Source: Caldilineaceae bacterium
Lineage (GTDB): Bacteria; Chloroflexota; Anaerolineae; Caldilineales; Caldilineaceae
Assembly (NCBI GenBank): GCA_958295845.1
Contig: OY282376.1
Coordinates: 4,539,022-4,603,021, forward strand
DNA: 64,000 nt
Reading direction: 5' to 3'
Shown here: in pieces, positions 41,844 through 50,728 of the stretch
Numbering within the stretch: position 1 is the first letter of the stretch
Layout: each line of letters opens with the position of its first letter
Notes under the pieces: generated by a model
Told to the model about the DNA's origin: nothing
Seen by the model: the letters and a program-made list of their open reading frames with translations, nothing else
Databases searched by the model: none
Program-made: the position numbers and the translations under genes

Positions 41844-43022
41844 TCAAATTCCGACTTCAGCCAGCGTAGTTTCACCGCCGAAACTTCTGGCGGCCAGCGC
41901 TTCACTGTCCATCGGCGTCGTTCGGGCGTGCCCCGCCCTACAGTAGTTTCTAAGATTGATTGCCGCGTTCATATCTCGATCATGCTGTACACCACACGCG
42001 CAAACCCACTGCTTGTCGGATAGTGTCAGGCTCTCATTCTTTAGCCCGCAAACCGAACAGGTCTTTGACGACGGATAGAAACGATCCGCTTCCACAATCT
42101 CCGTTCCGTACTGTTCGGCCTTATATCGAACCTGTCTCAGAAGTTCACCCAGTGCAGCATCAGATAGATGCCGAGAAAGACGTCTGTTCTTCAACAGACC
42201 CGCTACGTTCAGGTTTTCAACACCCAAACGACTGTACTTGCTCACGACCGACCTGCTCAGGTTATGGTGGCAATCCGCCCTCATGTCGGCGATTCGCTTA
42301 TGGAGTTTGGCAATTCGGAGTTGCGCTTCCTGATAGCCTCTACTCCCCTGCGTGCGCCGCGATAACCTGCGACCCCATCGCCTCAATTTCCGCAGTTCTT
42401 GATTCAGCGCTTTCGGGTTTTCCCAGCGAGTGCCGTCACTTTCGACCGCGAGGGGAGAAATGCCAACGTCCAGTCCCCCGTCCGCTTGGTTTTTGCGGAC
42501 TGGAACGACCCATGGCATTTCAACAGCGATTGCTGCGTACCACTGACCGGCGGTCTTACTGATTGTGACCCGCAATAACTTGCCCTCTAAACGCAACGTT
42601 TGGCGCATTTTGACCCAGCCAAGTTTCGGAACCCACAAGCGCTTATCTCTCACTTTGATTTCTTGTATGCCCACGGCGCACACAAAAGAGAGAGCCGCTT
42701 TGCCTTTCTTTTTGAAGCGAGGGTACTTCCCGCGCAGGGAAAAGAAATTCCTGAACGCGATGCCAAGATTCTGAATCGCCATCTGTGCCGCCCATTTGGA
42801 TACTTCGTACATCCAAGGGAAACATGCCTGCTTCATGGCGTTCAACCGTTTGTCCAATTGCCTGGCGCTTGGCTTCATGCCCGCCTGGTACTGACGCTTC
42901 CACTCGGCAAGGCCCCAGTTATAGGCAAACCGTGCCGTACCGCAAGCCTGCATGAAGTGCCGTTCCTGCTGACCTGTTGGGACAAGCCTGATCTTATGCG
43001 CCCGCACAATCGTCGTGGTCAT
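41844..43022 (-). CDS. tnpB: TnpB RNA-guided nuclease of an IS200/IS605-family element, no TnpA
   Basis: 392 residues. TnpB is the RNA-guided DNA nuclease ancestor of Cas12. The RuvC catalytic residues are all present: Asp185 in GLDVGIS, Glu269 in LGVENLNVAGL, Asp350 in HDRDMNAAINLR. The zinc-finger Cys are C322, C325, C341 and C343 (TCSVCG, CACG). The N-terminal OrfB_IS605 domain begins VRAHKIRLVPTGQQERHF. There is no TnpA next to it. The omega-RNA of such genes normally comes from the last part of tnpB and the DNA just downstream (here about 41990 down to 41700), which would make 41696-41843 functional. Confidence 0.93.
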   Translation of the reverse strand: MTTTIVRAHKIRLVPTGQQERHFMQACGTARFAYNWGLAEWKRQYQAGMKPSARQLDKRLNAMKQACFPWMYEVSKWAAQMAIQNLGIAFRNFFSLRGKYPRFKKKGKAALSFVCAVGIQEIKVRDKRLWVPKLGWVKMRQTLRLEGKLLRVTISKTAGQWYAAIAVEMPWVVPVRKNQADGGLDVGISPLAVESDGTRWENPKALNQELRKLRRWGRRLSRRTQGSRGYQEAQLRIAKLHKRIADMRADCHHNLSRSVVSKYSRLGVENLNVAGLLKNRRLSRHLSDAALGELLRQVRYKAEQYGTEIVEADRFYPSSKTCSVCGLKNESLTLSDKQWVCACGVQHDRDMNAAINLRNYCRAGHARTTPMDSEALAARSFGGETTLAEVGI

Positions 43023-43056
43023 GGATAGCCCTTATCTACCTATCGCTTATCTCTTT

Positions 43057-43086
43057 ATTATAGCTTCAATCTTTCAGGTAGGACAA
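43057..43086 (-). promoter_or_regulatory. candidate promoter of tnpB
   Basis: TTGTCC (43081-43086) and TATAAT (43057-43062) on the minus strand are separated by 18 bp and lie about 35 bp before the tnpB start. It may be part of the element's left end. Confidence 0.5.
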
Positions 43087-43129
43087 ATCAGTTTCTGATT
43101 TCCGGCGTCGCGTTTCGTTTCGGGTCGAA

Positions 43130-43324
43130 TTAACGCCTGCTTTTTGCGAAGCTGGCGGCGCCGTACATGCCGATAATCAGGCCGGACAGGGAGGCGCCGT
43201 AGGAGATGAAGCTGAGCAGAAAGCCGGCTTCGATGATCTTGATGACCATGGCGAATGCGAGCAGGAAGCCCAGGAGGAGCAGGAGAAAGCCATAGAACAT
43301 CAAACGCAGCGGTGAGGTAGGCAT
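43130..43324 (-). CDS. small membrane protein, two TM helices (64 aa)
   Basis: Two hydrophobic helices (LMFYGFLLLLLGFLLAFAMV and FISYGASLSGLIIGMYGA) joined by a short loop, with a basic C-terminus (SFAKSRR). It lies 25 bp downstream of the last importer ATPase gene on the same strand, so it is probably the last gene of that operon. No family is recognised. A helper of the transporter is possible, but this rests on position only. Confidence 0.65.
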   Translation of the reverse strand: MPTSPLRLMFYGFLLLLLGFLLAFAMVIKIIEAGFLLSFISYGASLSGLIIGMYGAASFAKSRR

Positions 43325-43349
43325 ACTGTTTTCCGTATAGGGTTGCCGC

Positions 43350-44402
43350 TCACGATTTGGCGGGCGAGTCCTGATAGAGCCAGCAGCGGGAGGCGTGCTG
43401 GGGCTCCGGCTCGAAGTCGAGAGGTGTCTTCAGTTCGCAGAGATTCTCCATGAAGTGTGTGCAGCGCGGGTGGAAGCGGCAGCCTGTGGGCGGATTGACG
43501 AGGCTGGGCGGCTCGCCGGGCGGCACGTCGCGGAAGACGAGGGCGTTTTCGGGGTCGGGGTCGGCGATGGCGGCGAGGAGGGCGCGGGTGTAGGGATGGA
43601 GGGGGTTGCGGAGCAGGTCTTCCATCTGGGATTGTTCGACGATTTCGCCGGCGTACATGACGAAGATGCGTTCGGAGAAGTAACGCACGGTGGAGAGGTC
43701 GTGTGTGATGTAGACGACGGCGAGGTTGTGATTTCGCTGCAGGCCTTGGAGGAGGCGGAGGATTTCGACGCGGACGGACATGTCGAGCATGGAGACGGGT
43801 TCGTCGGCGACGATCATGCGGGGGCGCAGGAGCATGGCGCGGGCGATGACGACGCGTTGCTGCTGGCCGCCGCTGAGCATGTGGGGGAAGCGGGGGAGGA
43901 GGTCATCGACGGGGGTGAGTCTGACCTCTTCCATGACTTCACGAATGCGATCCTGGCGTTGGGACTCGTTCATGTTGCCGTGGATTTTGAGGGGTTCGGA
44001 GAGAATGCGGCGGATATCCATGAAGGGCGGCAGTGCGCCGAAGGGGTCCTGCTGGACGTAGCCGACCTGTGAGCGGTACCACTGCAGCTCTTTTGTGTCG
44101 AGGGTGCTGAGGTCGCGGCCCTCGAAGATGACGGAGCCGCCGGTGGGCATGTGCAGGCCGAGGATGGTTTTCATGAGGGTGGATTTGCCGCAGCCGCTTT
44201 CGCCGACGATGGCGATGGCTTCGCCGGCGTGGAGGTCGAAGCTGACGTCGTCGACGGCGCGGACGGTGCCGGCGCGTCCGAAGCCCCAGCGCCTGAGCTC
44301 GAACCAGGTGCGCAGGTTGCGCAGGGAGAGGAGGGGCTCGGCGGGCGAATCGGAGCCATTGGCGGGTTGGGTTTGTGTGGTTTCGGGCGTGGTTGTAGTC
44401 AT
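43350..44402 (-). CDS. oligopeptide/dipeptide ABC importer ATPase (DppF/OppF type)
   Basis: 350 residues. Walker A is GESGCGKST, the Q-loop VGYVQQDPFGALPP, the signature LSGGQQQRVVIARAM, Walker B MIVADEPVSMLD and the switch His is in YITHDLSTV. The C-terminal oligo_HPY region (NPLHPYTRALLAA) and a Cys cluster (GCRFHPRCTHFMENLC, HASRCWL) are typical of Opp/Dpp ATPases and may bind an Fe-S cluster. It works as a heterodimer with the ATPase encoded at 44470. It probably powers one or both permease pairs upstream. Confidence 0.94.
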   Translation of the reverse strand: MTTTTPETTQTQPANGSDSPAEPLLSLRNLRTWFELRRWGFGRAGTVRAVDDVSFDLHAGEAIAIVGESGCGKSTLMKTILGLHMPTGGSVIFEGRDLSTLDTKELQWYRSQVGYVQQDPFGALPPFMDIRRILSEPLKIHGNMNESQRQDRIREVMEEVRLTPVDDLLPRFPHMLSGGQQQRVVIARAMLLRPRMIVADEPVSMLDMSVRVEILRLLQGLQRNHNLAVVYITHDLSTVRYFSERIFVMYAGEIVEQSQMEDLLRNPLHPYTRALLAAIADPDPENALVFRDVPPGEPPSLVNPPTGCRFHPRCTHFMENLCELKTPLDFEPEPQHASRCWLYQDSPAKS

Positions 44403-44469
44403 GGTCGGTTTTTCGGCGGGAGCAGCGTTTTGGCGACGCGGGTAACGGCCAGACGGGCGGCTGTGCGCG

Positions 44470-45450
44470 TCACTGGTTGTCTCCGTTCTGATGGAGCCAG
44501 CATTTCACGTGTTGGCGGCGGCCGGCGCGGACCAGTTCGGGGTCGTTTTCGCAGAGCTCGAAGCGGTGGTCGCAGCGGGGCGCGAAGCGACAGCCGGGGG
44601 CGATGTCCTGCAGGCTGGGGGGCTGGCCGCTGATGAAGTCGGGTTCCTCGGTCTGGCGGAGCTTGGGAACGCTGGACATGAGTTTCTGTGAGTAGGGGTG
44701 GAGCGGCTCGACGAAGAAGTGCTCGGCGTCGTTCACCTCGACGAGCTGGCCGGCGTACATGACGGCGGCGCGGTCGGCGAGTTCGCTGGAGGTGCCGATG
44801 TCGTGGGTGATGAGGATGAAGCTGGTGGAGGTCTCCTGTTTGACGCGTTTGAGGACGTTCATGATGTTGGCCTGGGTGAGAACGTCGAGGGCGGAGGTGG
44901 GCTCGTCGAGAATGATGAGGTCGGGGTCGGTCACCATGGCCATGGCGATGGCGACGCGCTGGCGCATGCCGCCGCTGAGCTCGAAGGCGTAGCGGTTGAT
45001 GAAATCGGAGGGGACGCCGACGTGTTGAAAGGCGGTGGCGACGCGTTCGAGGGCTTCGCTGCGGCGGATGCCGTAGTGGGAGAGGAGGGGCTCGGCGACC
45101 TGGTCACCGACTTTGAGGACAGGGTTGAGCGAGTTCATGGCGGCCTGGGGCACGAGCGAAACCTGTACCCAACGCACCTGCTGGCGAAACTCTTCGTCGC
45201 TGAGCTGCATGACGTCCTGGCCGTTGATTTTGACGCTGCCGGCGTAGGTGTGGACGTTGCGGGGGAGGAGGCGCAGGATGGCCTTGGTAAGAGAGGTCTT
45301 GCCGCAGCCGGATTCGCCGAGGATGACCATGGCCTCGTCGCGGCGCAGGTTGAGGCTGACGCTATCGACGGCGTGCAGAACGCCCTGCTGGGTGCGGAAA
45401 TAGAGGCGCAGGTCCTCGATTTGCAGTAACGGCGGGTCGGAAAAGGCCAT
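44470..45450 (-). CDS. oligopeptide/dipeptide ABC importer ATPase (DppD/OppD type)
   Basis: 326 residues from the ATG at 45450, which shares one base with the stop of the upstream permease (TAATG). A longer open frame upstream is the permease in another frame. Walker A is GESGCGKTS, the signature LSGGMRQRVAIAMAM, Walker B LIILDEPTSALD and the switch His is in LITHDIGTS. The C-terminal EPLHPYSQKLMSSVP and GCRFAPRCDHRFELC segments are typical. It pairs with the ATPase 67 bp downstream. These are the only two ATPases of the nine-gene cluster. Confidence 0.94.
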   Translation of the reverse strand: MAFSDPPLLQIEDLRLYFRTQQGVLHAVDSVSLNLRRDEAMVILGESGCGKTSLTKAILRLLPRNVHTYAGSVKINGQDVMQLSDEEFRQQVRWVQVSLVPQAAMNSLNPVLKVGDQVAEPLLSHYGIRRSEALERVATAFQHVGVPSDFINRYAFELSGGMRQRVAIAMAMVTDPDLIILDEPTSALDVLTQANIMNVLKRVKQETSTSFILITHDIGTSSELADRAAVMYAGQLVEVNDAEHFFVEPLHPYSQKLMSSVPKLRQTEEPDFISGQPPSLQDIAPGCRFAPRCDHRFELCENDPELVRAGRRQHVKCWLHQNGDNQ

Positions 45451-46811
45451 TACAGATCTCTCAGTCTGGGATTGAAGACTCGGTCCAATGCGAAGCCGAC
45501 CATGGCGAAGCCGAGGCCGGAGAGGAGCAGGAGCGCGGCGGGCTCGAGCACCCAGTAGTAGTTGCCCTGGTAGAGGGCGTCGTTGACGCGGGCGTCGCTG
45601 AGCACTTTGCCCCAGGTGGGGAGCAGGGGGTCGCCCAGGTTGAGCACGGCCAAGGTCGCCTCGACGAAGACGAATGAGGGGATGGCTACGACAAAACCGG
45701 GGACGAGTGTGGGGATGATGCGGGGGATGAGATAGAGGAAGATTATGCGGAAGTTGCCGGCGCCGTAGGCACGGGCGGCCTCGAAGTAGGGCGACTCTTT
45801 GATCTGGAGGAAGATGGCGCGGCTGGTTTTTATGCCTGAACTGAAGACGCTGAGCGCGATCAGGACGCCGAGCATCACCCAGATGCTGCGCGAGTAGAAG
45901 AGGCCGACCATGATGAGGATGGGCAGTACGGGCAGGATGAGGTTGACCTCGGTAATGCGCTGGATTGTTGCGTCGACTATGCCTCCGAACCAGACGCCGA
46001 TGGCGGCGACGATGAGTGTACTTACGGAGGTTCCGACGGCGGCGAGGAGGCCGAAGGCGAGAGCGACGGGCATGCCCCACATGAGGGCGAGCGTGAGGTC
46101 GCGGCGCAGATGATCGGTGCCGGCGAGGCCGTAGACCTGGCCGTAGACGACGAGGCGGGCGTCGACGTCGGCGTCGTCTTCGAAGACGAGCCCGGCGGCG
46201 GTGAGCTGGTAGGTGCCTTTGAGCGGTCTGGGGTCGTCTTCGGGGGAGGCGGGGTCGGCGAAGAGGCCGACTTCGGCGCGTACGCCGTCGAGACGTCTTT
46301 CGAGTTCTTCTTCTTGCGAGAATCGGACAGTAACGGGCCCTTCGACGGTGACGTCGGTGATGCGGATTTCGCGTCCGTCGGGGGTCAGCCAGGTTAAAGA
46401 CACGAGGGGGCGTTTCTGTTCATGTTCAGAGGTGAGGAAGAGGGAGATTTCCTGGGGGAAGTCATCGGCGGTGTAGTCGAAGGTGAAGGTGGTGATGACG
46501 TCGGTCATCTCTTCGGAGACTACTTTGCGCTCTTTTTGGACGGAGACCTCATCGGATTCGCCTGCGGGCCCCATGGTAATGGTTTCGGGCAGGTTTACGC
46601 CGGGGAAGAGGTTATACCATTTGGGCTTGGCGGTGCGCGGGTTCTCGAGCCATATACCTTCTCCGCCCCGCCACTTGTCGACGGCTTCTGTGTAGGGAAT
46701 GGCGATCACGGTATAGATAGAGAAGAGGACCATGGCCGCGATGATGGCGAGGCCGGCGATGGCGGAAGGGTATTGGGAGAGAGCGGCCAGGGTCCCTCGG
46801 AGTGCTGTCAT
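45450..46811 (-). CDS. peptide-type ABC importer permease (DppC/OppC type) with a large extracytoplasmic insert
   Basis: 453 residues, about 150 longer than usual OppC proteins. TM1 lies at about 18-40 (AIAGLAIIAAMVLFSIYTVI). An extracytoplasmic domain of about 200 residues (43-245), rich in acidic residues and beta-like, is inserted before the remaining five TM helices. The EAA loop is YFEAARAYGAGNFRIIFLYL. OppC proteins with such inserts are known in thermophiles, archaea and Chloroflexota, where the insert may help dock the binding protein. The start overlaps the upstream permease stop (ATGA). Confidence 0.92.
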   Translation of the reverse strand: MTALRGTLAALSQYPSAIAGLAIIAAMVLFSIYTVIAIPYTEAVDKWRGGEGIWLENPRTAKPKWYNLFPGVNLPETITMGPAGESDEVSVQKERKVVSEEMTDVITTFTFDYTADDFPQEISLFLTSEHEQKRPLVSLTWLTPDGREIRITDVTVEGPVTVRFSQEEELERRLDGVRAEVGLFADPASPEDDPRPLKGTYQLTAAGLVFEDDADVDARLVVYGQVYGLAGTDHLRRDLTLALMWGMPVALAFGLLAAVGTSVSTLIVAAIGVWFGGIVDATIQRITEVNLILPVLPILIMVGLFYSRSIWVMLGVLIALSVFSSGIKTSRAIFLQIKESPYFEAARAYGAGNFRIIFLYLIPRIIPTLVPGFVVAIPSFVFVEATLAVLNLGDPLLPTWGKVLSDARVNDALYQGNYYWVLEPAALLLLSGLGFAMVGFALDRVFNPRLRDL

Positions 46812-47950
46812 GCCTGCCCTCCTGAACTGCCGCCCACTTTGACGCGGGGGTCCAAGAGGGCGTAGACGAAATCGAGGAAGAAGACGGTGAAGCCAAGCAG
46901 GTAGGCATAGATGACGGTGGAGCCTACGATCACCGACGTTTCAAATATGTTAGCGGCCAGATAGAAGAGCCGCCCCAGGCCCGGCCAGTTGAAGATGGTC
47001 TCGAGTACGATTGAACCGAACCAGAGGCCGATGATTGAGAGCGCGAGGCCGGTGACGATGGTGGGCATGGTGGGGCGCATGATGTAGCGGCGCTCGACCA
47101 CGCGGTCGGACAGGCCTTTGGCGCGGGCCATGTCGACATAGTCTTCATTGGAAAAGATGAGGAAAAAGGTGCGCTGGCCGTAGATGCCCAGGAAGATGGC
47201 GCTGAAAAAGATGGCGGTGACCGGCAGTACCATGTGGTTGAGGACGCTCAGGGCGTAGTTGATGATCGAATCAGGCGGGGGCGCGGAGACGAGACCTCCG
47301 AATGGGAACCAGCCCAGCAGGGCAGCAAAGAGCAGTATAAAGAAGAGCCCGTAAAACCAGCTGGGGGCAGCGGATGTCGGGGCCAATCCAACGATGACGC
47401 GGTCGAGCCTGCTGCCGTAGTTGCGAGAGAGATAGAGGGCGACGAAGATTCCGACGAAGAATAGCAAAAAGAAAGTGGTGGAGAAGAGAAGTAACGTGGC
47501 CGGCAAGCGCTCCAGGATGATGTTACGCACCTGGCGTGAGCCGCTGTCGCTGGACATGTTATCGGCCCAGCCCAGGTCGAGAGTCATGGCTCCCAGAAGA
47601 AAGCGGAAGCTGCGGAGGAGAAAGGGTTGGTCAAGCCCCATTCGTTTTTCCTGTAGAGCGACCAGTTGATCGATATGTTCGCGGCGCTCGTCGGCGGTCA
47701 TGTTTTTGAATTCCGGATCAATCCCTACGGAGATGGCCACTGACTCGCGGATATAGCCTTTACGAATCTCATCGACATGGCCGCCCATATTGGCGATCAG
47801 AATTGTCAGATAGACGCCGATCAGGACTGTGAAGAAAAGGGCAATCATGCGCAGCCCTGTGTACTGCACGACGCGTGCGAGCGTGCTTTGCGTCTGCGGG
47901 CGATCGGCGCTCTCGGCGCCGGGTTGGAGGGGCAGAGCCGCGTCTGTCAT
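46808..47950 (-). CDS. peptide-type ABC importer permease (DppB/OppB type)
   Basis: 380 residues. It starts at 47950 after GAGAGG; an earlier ATG at 48019 falls within a hairpin and is not preferred. TM1 is MIALFFTVLIGVYLTILIAN, followed by an extended loop with a helical segment (NMTADERREHIDQLVALQEK), the usual LDQPFLLR, and a group of five TM helices. The EAA-type loop is DYVDMARAKGLSDRVVERRY. The C-terminal VETIFNWPGLGRLF is typical of DppB. It forms the channel with the DppC-type permease. Confidence 0.93.
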   Translation of the reverse strand: MTDAALPLQPGAESADRPQTQSTLARVVQYTGLRMIALFFTVLIGVYLTILIANMGGHVDEIRKGYIRESVAISVGIDPEFKNMTADERREHIDQLVALQEKRMGLDQPFLLRSFRFLLGAMTLDLGWADNMSSDSGSRQVRNIILERLPATLLLFSTTFFLLFFVGIFVALYLSRNYGSRLDRVIVGLAPTSAAPSWFYGLFFILLFAALLGWFPFGGLVSAPPPDSIINYALSVLNHMVLPVTAIFFSAIFLGIYGQRTFFLIFSNEDYVDMARAKGLSDRVVERRYIMRPTMPTIVTGLALSIIGLWFGSIVLETIFNWPGLGRLFYLAANIFETSVIVGSTVIYAYLLGFTVFFLDFVYALLDPRVKVGGSSGGQA

Positions 47951-47984
47951 AGGTGATCCTCTCAGGTTCAGGAGAGAGTGAAGA

Positions 47985-48022
47985 GGAGTGAGGTGTGAGA
48001 TCGATGTCTCACACCTCACTCC
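47985..48022 (-). terminator. perfect 16-bp hairpin between the solute-binding-protein gene and the permease gene
   Basis: GGAGTGAGGTGTGAGA (47985-48000) and its exact complement (48007-48022) surround a 6-base loop. It has no T-run, so it more likely protects the upstream mRNA end or attenuates read-through than ends transcription fully. It starts 22 bp past the binding-protein stop. Confidence 0.8.
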
Positions 48023-48043
48023 TTATGTTTCACTGTTTCAATG

Positions 48044-50629
48044 TCAGTTCGTGGTCACGAACTCGAGGGACGAGAAGGTGGGGATGCTGACGCGCAAGGG
48101 CGCAACGGCCACCTCCAGTTTATTGGCGCCGGACTCGAGGCCGGCGGTGTCTTCGGCGCTGAGGGTGATCTGCCAGAGACCATCCTCGACGGCTTCGGCG
48201 GTGCCGGTGAGGGCGAGCTCGCCGAGGGCGTCAAAGACGAGGTATTTGACTTCGTCGATGTCTGCGATGGCGTAGGCGGCGCCGGCAAAGTCGATCGTCA
48301 CGTCGAAGGTGGCCTCATCGCCGGAGGTGACGCGGGCCGGTCCGTCGACGGCGACTTCGGCGATCATCGGGGTGTCGAAGCCTTCCCACTTACTGGAAGC
48401 ATCGGGGAAGCTTTCGACACGGATCAACTGGACGGTCTTCTCGGTGGTGAAGGCCTTTTCGAGGTAGAAGGGCCCGTTGCCGACCCAGAAGTGTCCTTTA
48501 TCTTCGTACCAGGCACTGAGGTTAGCCCAGCGTGCATCAGCTTCATCACCGCTGATGTAGTCGCCGAGGGTGGACGCGTAGGGGATGTGTCCATCGGCGG
48601 TGGCGGATTCGAGATGGCCTTCGAGGATCTCGATGCTCGGCCCGGCGATGTAACTCATCCACTCGACTTCGTTGGCGTCGGCCTTGTCGGATGAGAAGGC
48701 GAGGTCGCCGGCGGCTTCAGCCAGGAGCCCGACGGCCATGGAGTGCCATGGGGTGCTGGGGAAGAAGTTGGCCACGTTCAGCTCGGCGTCGAGGGTGTAC
48801 TGGTCACTGTAGTACTCGATGACGAGGGGGCTTGTCTGCGCGATGCGGTAGCCCCTGAAATGGCTCTGGAAGTTGTTGAGACTCGGCACCTGGGCCTCGT
48901 CGAAGACGGCGCTATCTTCCTTGGCCAAGTCGAAGGTGGTGATCATGCTCAGAACGACGTCGGCGAGACTGAGCGAGCTGCCGTCGTGCCAAGTCAGGTC
49001 GGAAAGATCGTTCGGATAGTAGACGACACTCTTGATGTTGGCGGTGAGGCCATCGGGATGGAGGTCGCCGACGGTGACGAACTGCTGTTCATTGGCGTCC
49101 CAGTCGAGCCAGGCATCTTCTGGCACTTCGATCTGTTCGGCGAAGGTCAGTTCAACCCAGTCGTGGGTGCTGCCGACGGGCAGCCCATCCTTGACGGTTA
49201 CTTCGGCTCTGTCGAAGCGCTGCGGCCACTGGAGACCGGTGAAAGGGTCGGGCATGGCGCCCAAGTCGGCGGTGGCGCGGATCAGCATAGTGTCGTAGAT
49301 CCAGTTGGTGCCGGCGACGGGGTTCCAAGGCTCGGGCAGCATGCTGGGCATGGCGATGGTGAGGGTGCCGCCCTCTTCGCCGGTGCGTCGCAGTGTGTAG
49401 GGCCAGAGGCGGGCGCCGTTGAGGCCGCCGGCCAGGTCTGTGGAAACTGAGACGTCGTTTCTGAAGGCGGTGAAGCCGAGCTGGTTGACGAGCCAGACGC
49501 GTACTGAGTCCTGCATGGAGAGGGCGAGTACGTCGCCGAAGAGCTCACGGCGTTCGTCCATGGTGGTGAAGTCGCGCAGGTCCAGTTTTTCAGACATGGC
49601 GTCGAATTCTTCGGAGGGCGTGTATGCCTGCCACAGTGGGAAGGGCAGCCCGCGGTTGGTGTAGAAGAAGTCGAAGTTGCCGGCCTGGTCGCGGCTGATG
49701 GCTGTGGTAATCCAGCCGCCGGTGTAGATGTGGAACTGGCCTTCGTTGGGGTCGGTGCCGATCCAGATGGGCGATGCTTCGGAGGCTGTCTTGTAGTCGC
49801 GGACGACGGCGAAGCCCAGGTCTTCGAGCATTGTGGACACGTAGTCGCCGATTTCCTTACGCTCATCTTCGGTGCGGATCAGGAAGATGACCTCGACCGG
49901 TTCGTCCTCGTAGTTCCAGACGCCGTCGACGAGCTCGGCGCCCAACGCTTCCATCTCTTCGTTGATAATCTCGGCAGCCGTGTCGGGGTTATGTGCATAC
50001 TCCAACTCGAGCTGGCGGACGATATCAACCAGGCGGGCATAGTCGGGGAAGGCGTTGGTAATGGCCATGTAGCGAGGGGAGGCCAGCCCGCCGTAGATTT
50101 CCTGGGAGATGAAATCGCGGTCGACGAGGTAGTTCATGGCCTCGCGGATGCGGGGTACGGCGAACGGGTTGAGTTTGCCGGTGGCTTCGAAGACCGGCCC
50201 GGCGGGGTTGAAGGTCAGCTCTGCGTAGACGCCGAAGGAGTTGGCGTAGGTCAGGCTGTCGGTGTCCTGGACAGTGGCGTAGACCTCGGCATCGCTGATG
50301 GAGAAGGCGTAGGCGTCGATCTCCGCGAGATCCATGCGGGTGACAGCGGCTGCGGCTGAGGGCTCTTCGACGGCGATAACTTCGTCGACCCATGCGCCGG
50401 TGCGCTCGCCCATGGCTGCGGCTTCTTCTTCTTCCTCAGCCTCGGCTACTTCTTCGGTCTCCTCCTCTTCTTCGGCGGCCGCTTCTTCGGTATCTTCGGC
50501 GGCCTGTTCCTCCTGTGCGGGCGCGGCCGGTTCTTCGGCCATTTCCGAATCACCGCCGCCGCCGCAGGCAGCGAGGAGGAGTGCGGCGATCAGGAGGATC
50601 GCCAGGAAGGTAAATCGTTTCTTTGACAT
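48044..50629 (-). CDS. peptide-type solute-binding lipoprotein (SBP family 5) with an apparently permuted lobe order (861 aa)
   Basis: A lipobox LLLAAC (Cys22) is followed by a highly acidic linker (30-75, mostly Glu and Ala). In residues 100-415 occur features usually found in the C-terminal half of these proteins, for example PRIREAMNYLVDRDFISQEI at 159-178 and IGTDPNEGQFHIYTGGW near 290-306. GGTLTIAMPS, which is the usual mature N-terminus, is at 420-429, followed by HDGSSLSLADVVLSMIT and VGNGPFYLEKAF, which usually lie in the first half. The last 70 residues form an extra beta-rich domain. The protein is therefore about 300 residues longer than typical, with the lobes in reverse order. 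It probably feeds the permease pair encoded downstream. Confidence 0.88.
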   Translation of the reverse strand: MSKKRFTFLAILLIAALLLAACGGGGDSEMAEEPAAPAQEEQAAEDTEEAAAEEEEETEEVAEAEEEEEAAAMGERTGAWVDEVIAVEEPSAAAAVTRMDLAEIDAYAFSISDAEVYATVQDTDSLTYANSFGVYAELTFNPAGPVFEATGKLNPFAVPRIREAMNYLVDRDFISQEIYGGLASPRYMAITNAFPDYARLVDIVRQLELEYAHNPDTAAEIINEEMEALGAELVDGVWNYEDEPVEVIFLIRTEDERKEIGDYVSTMLEDLGFAVVRDYKTASEASPIWIGTDPNEGQFHIYTGGWITTAISRDQAGNFDFFYTNRGLPFPLWQAYTPSEEFDAMSEKLDLRDFTTMDERRELFGDVLALSMQDSVRVWLVNQLGFTAFRNDVSVSTDLAGGLNGARLWPYTLRRTGEEGGTLTIAMPSMLPEPWNPVAGTNWIYDTMLIRATADLGAMPDPFTGLQWPQRFDRAEVTVKDGLPVGSTHDWVELTFAEQIEVPEDAWLDWDANEQQFVTVGDLHPDGLTANIKSVVYYPNDLSDLTWHDGSSLSLADVVLSMITTFDLAKEDSAVFDEAQVPSLNNFQSHFRGYRIAQTSPLVIEYYSDQYTLDAELNVANFFPSTPWHSMAVGLLAEAAGDLAFSSDKADANEVEWMSYIAGPSIEILEGHLESATADGHIPYASTLGDYISGDEADARWANLSAWYEDKGHFWVGNGPFYLEKAFTTEKTVQLIRVESFPDASSKWEGFDTPMIAEVAVDGPARVTSGDEATFDVTIDFAGAAYAIADIDEVKYLVFDALGELALTGTAEAVEDGLWQITLSAEDTAGLESGANKLEVAVAPLRVSIPTFSSLEFVTTN

Positions 50630-50728
50630 TCCCTTATCTCCTTTTTTGAGAGAGTGCAGAATTTATTCGGCAGTTGGTGTGAAGCCGGCGGCTGGCACCG
50701 GCCGGAACGACTGCGTGCACCAAACTGT

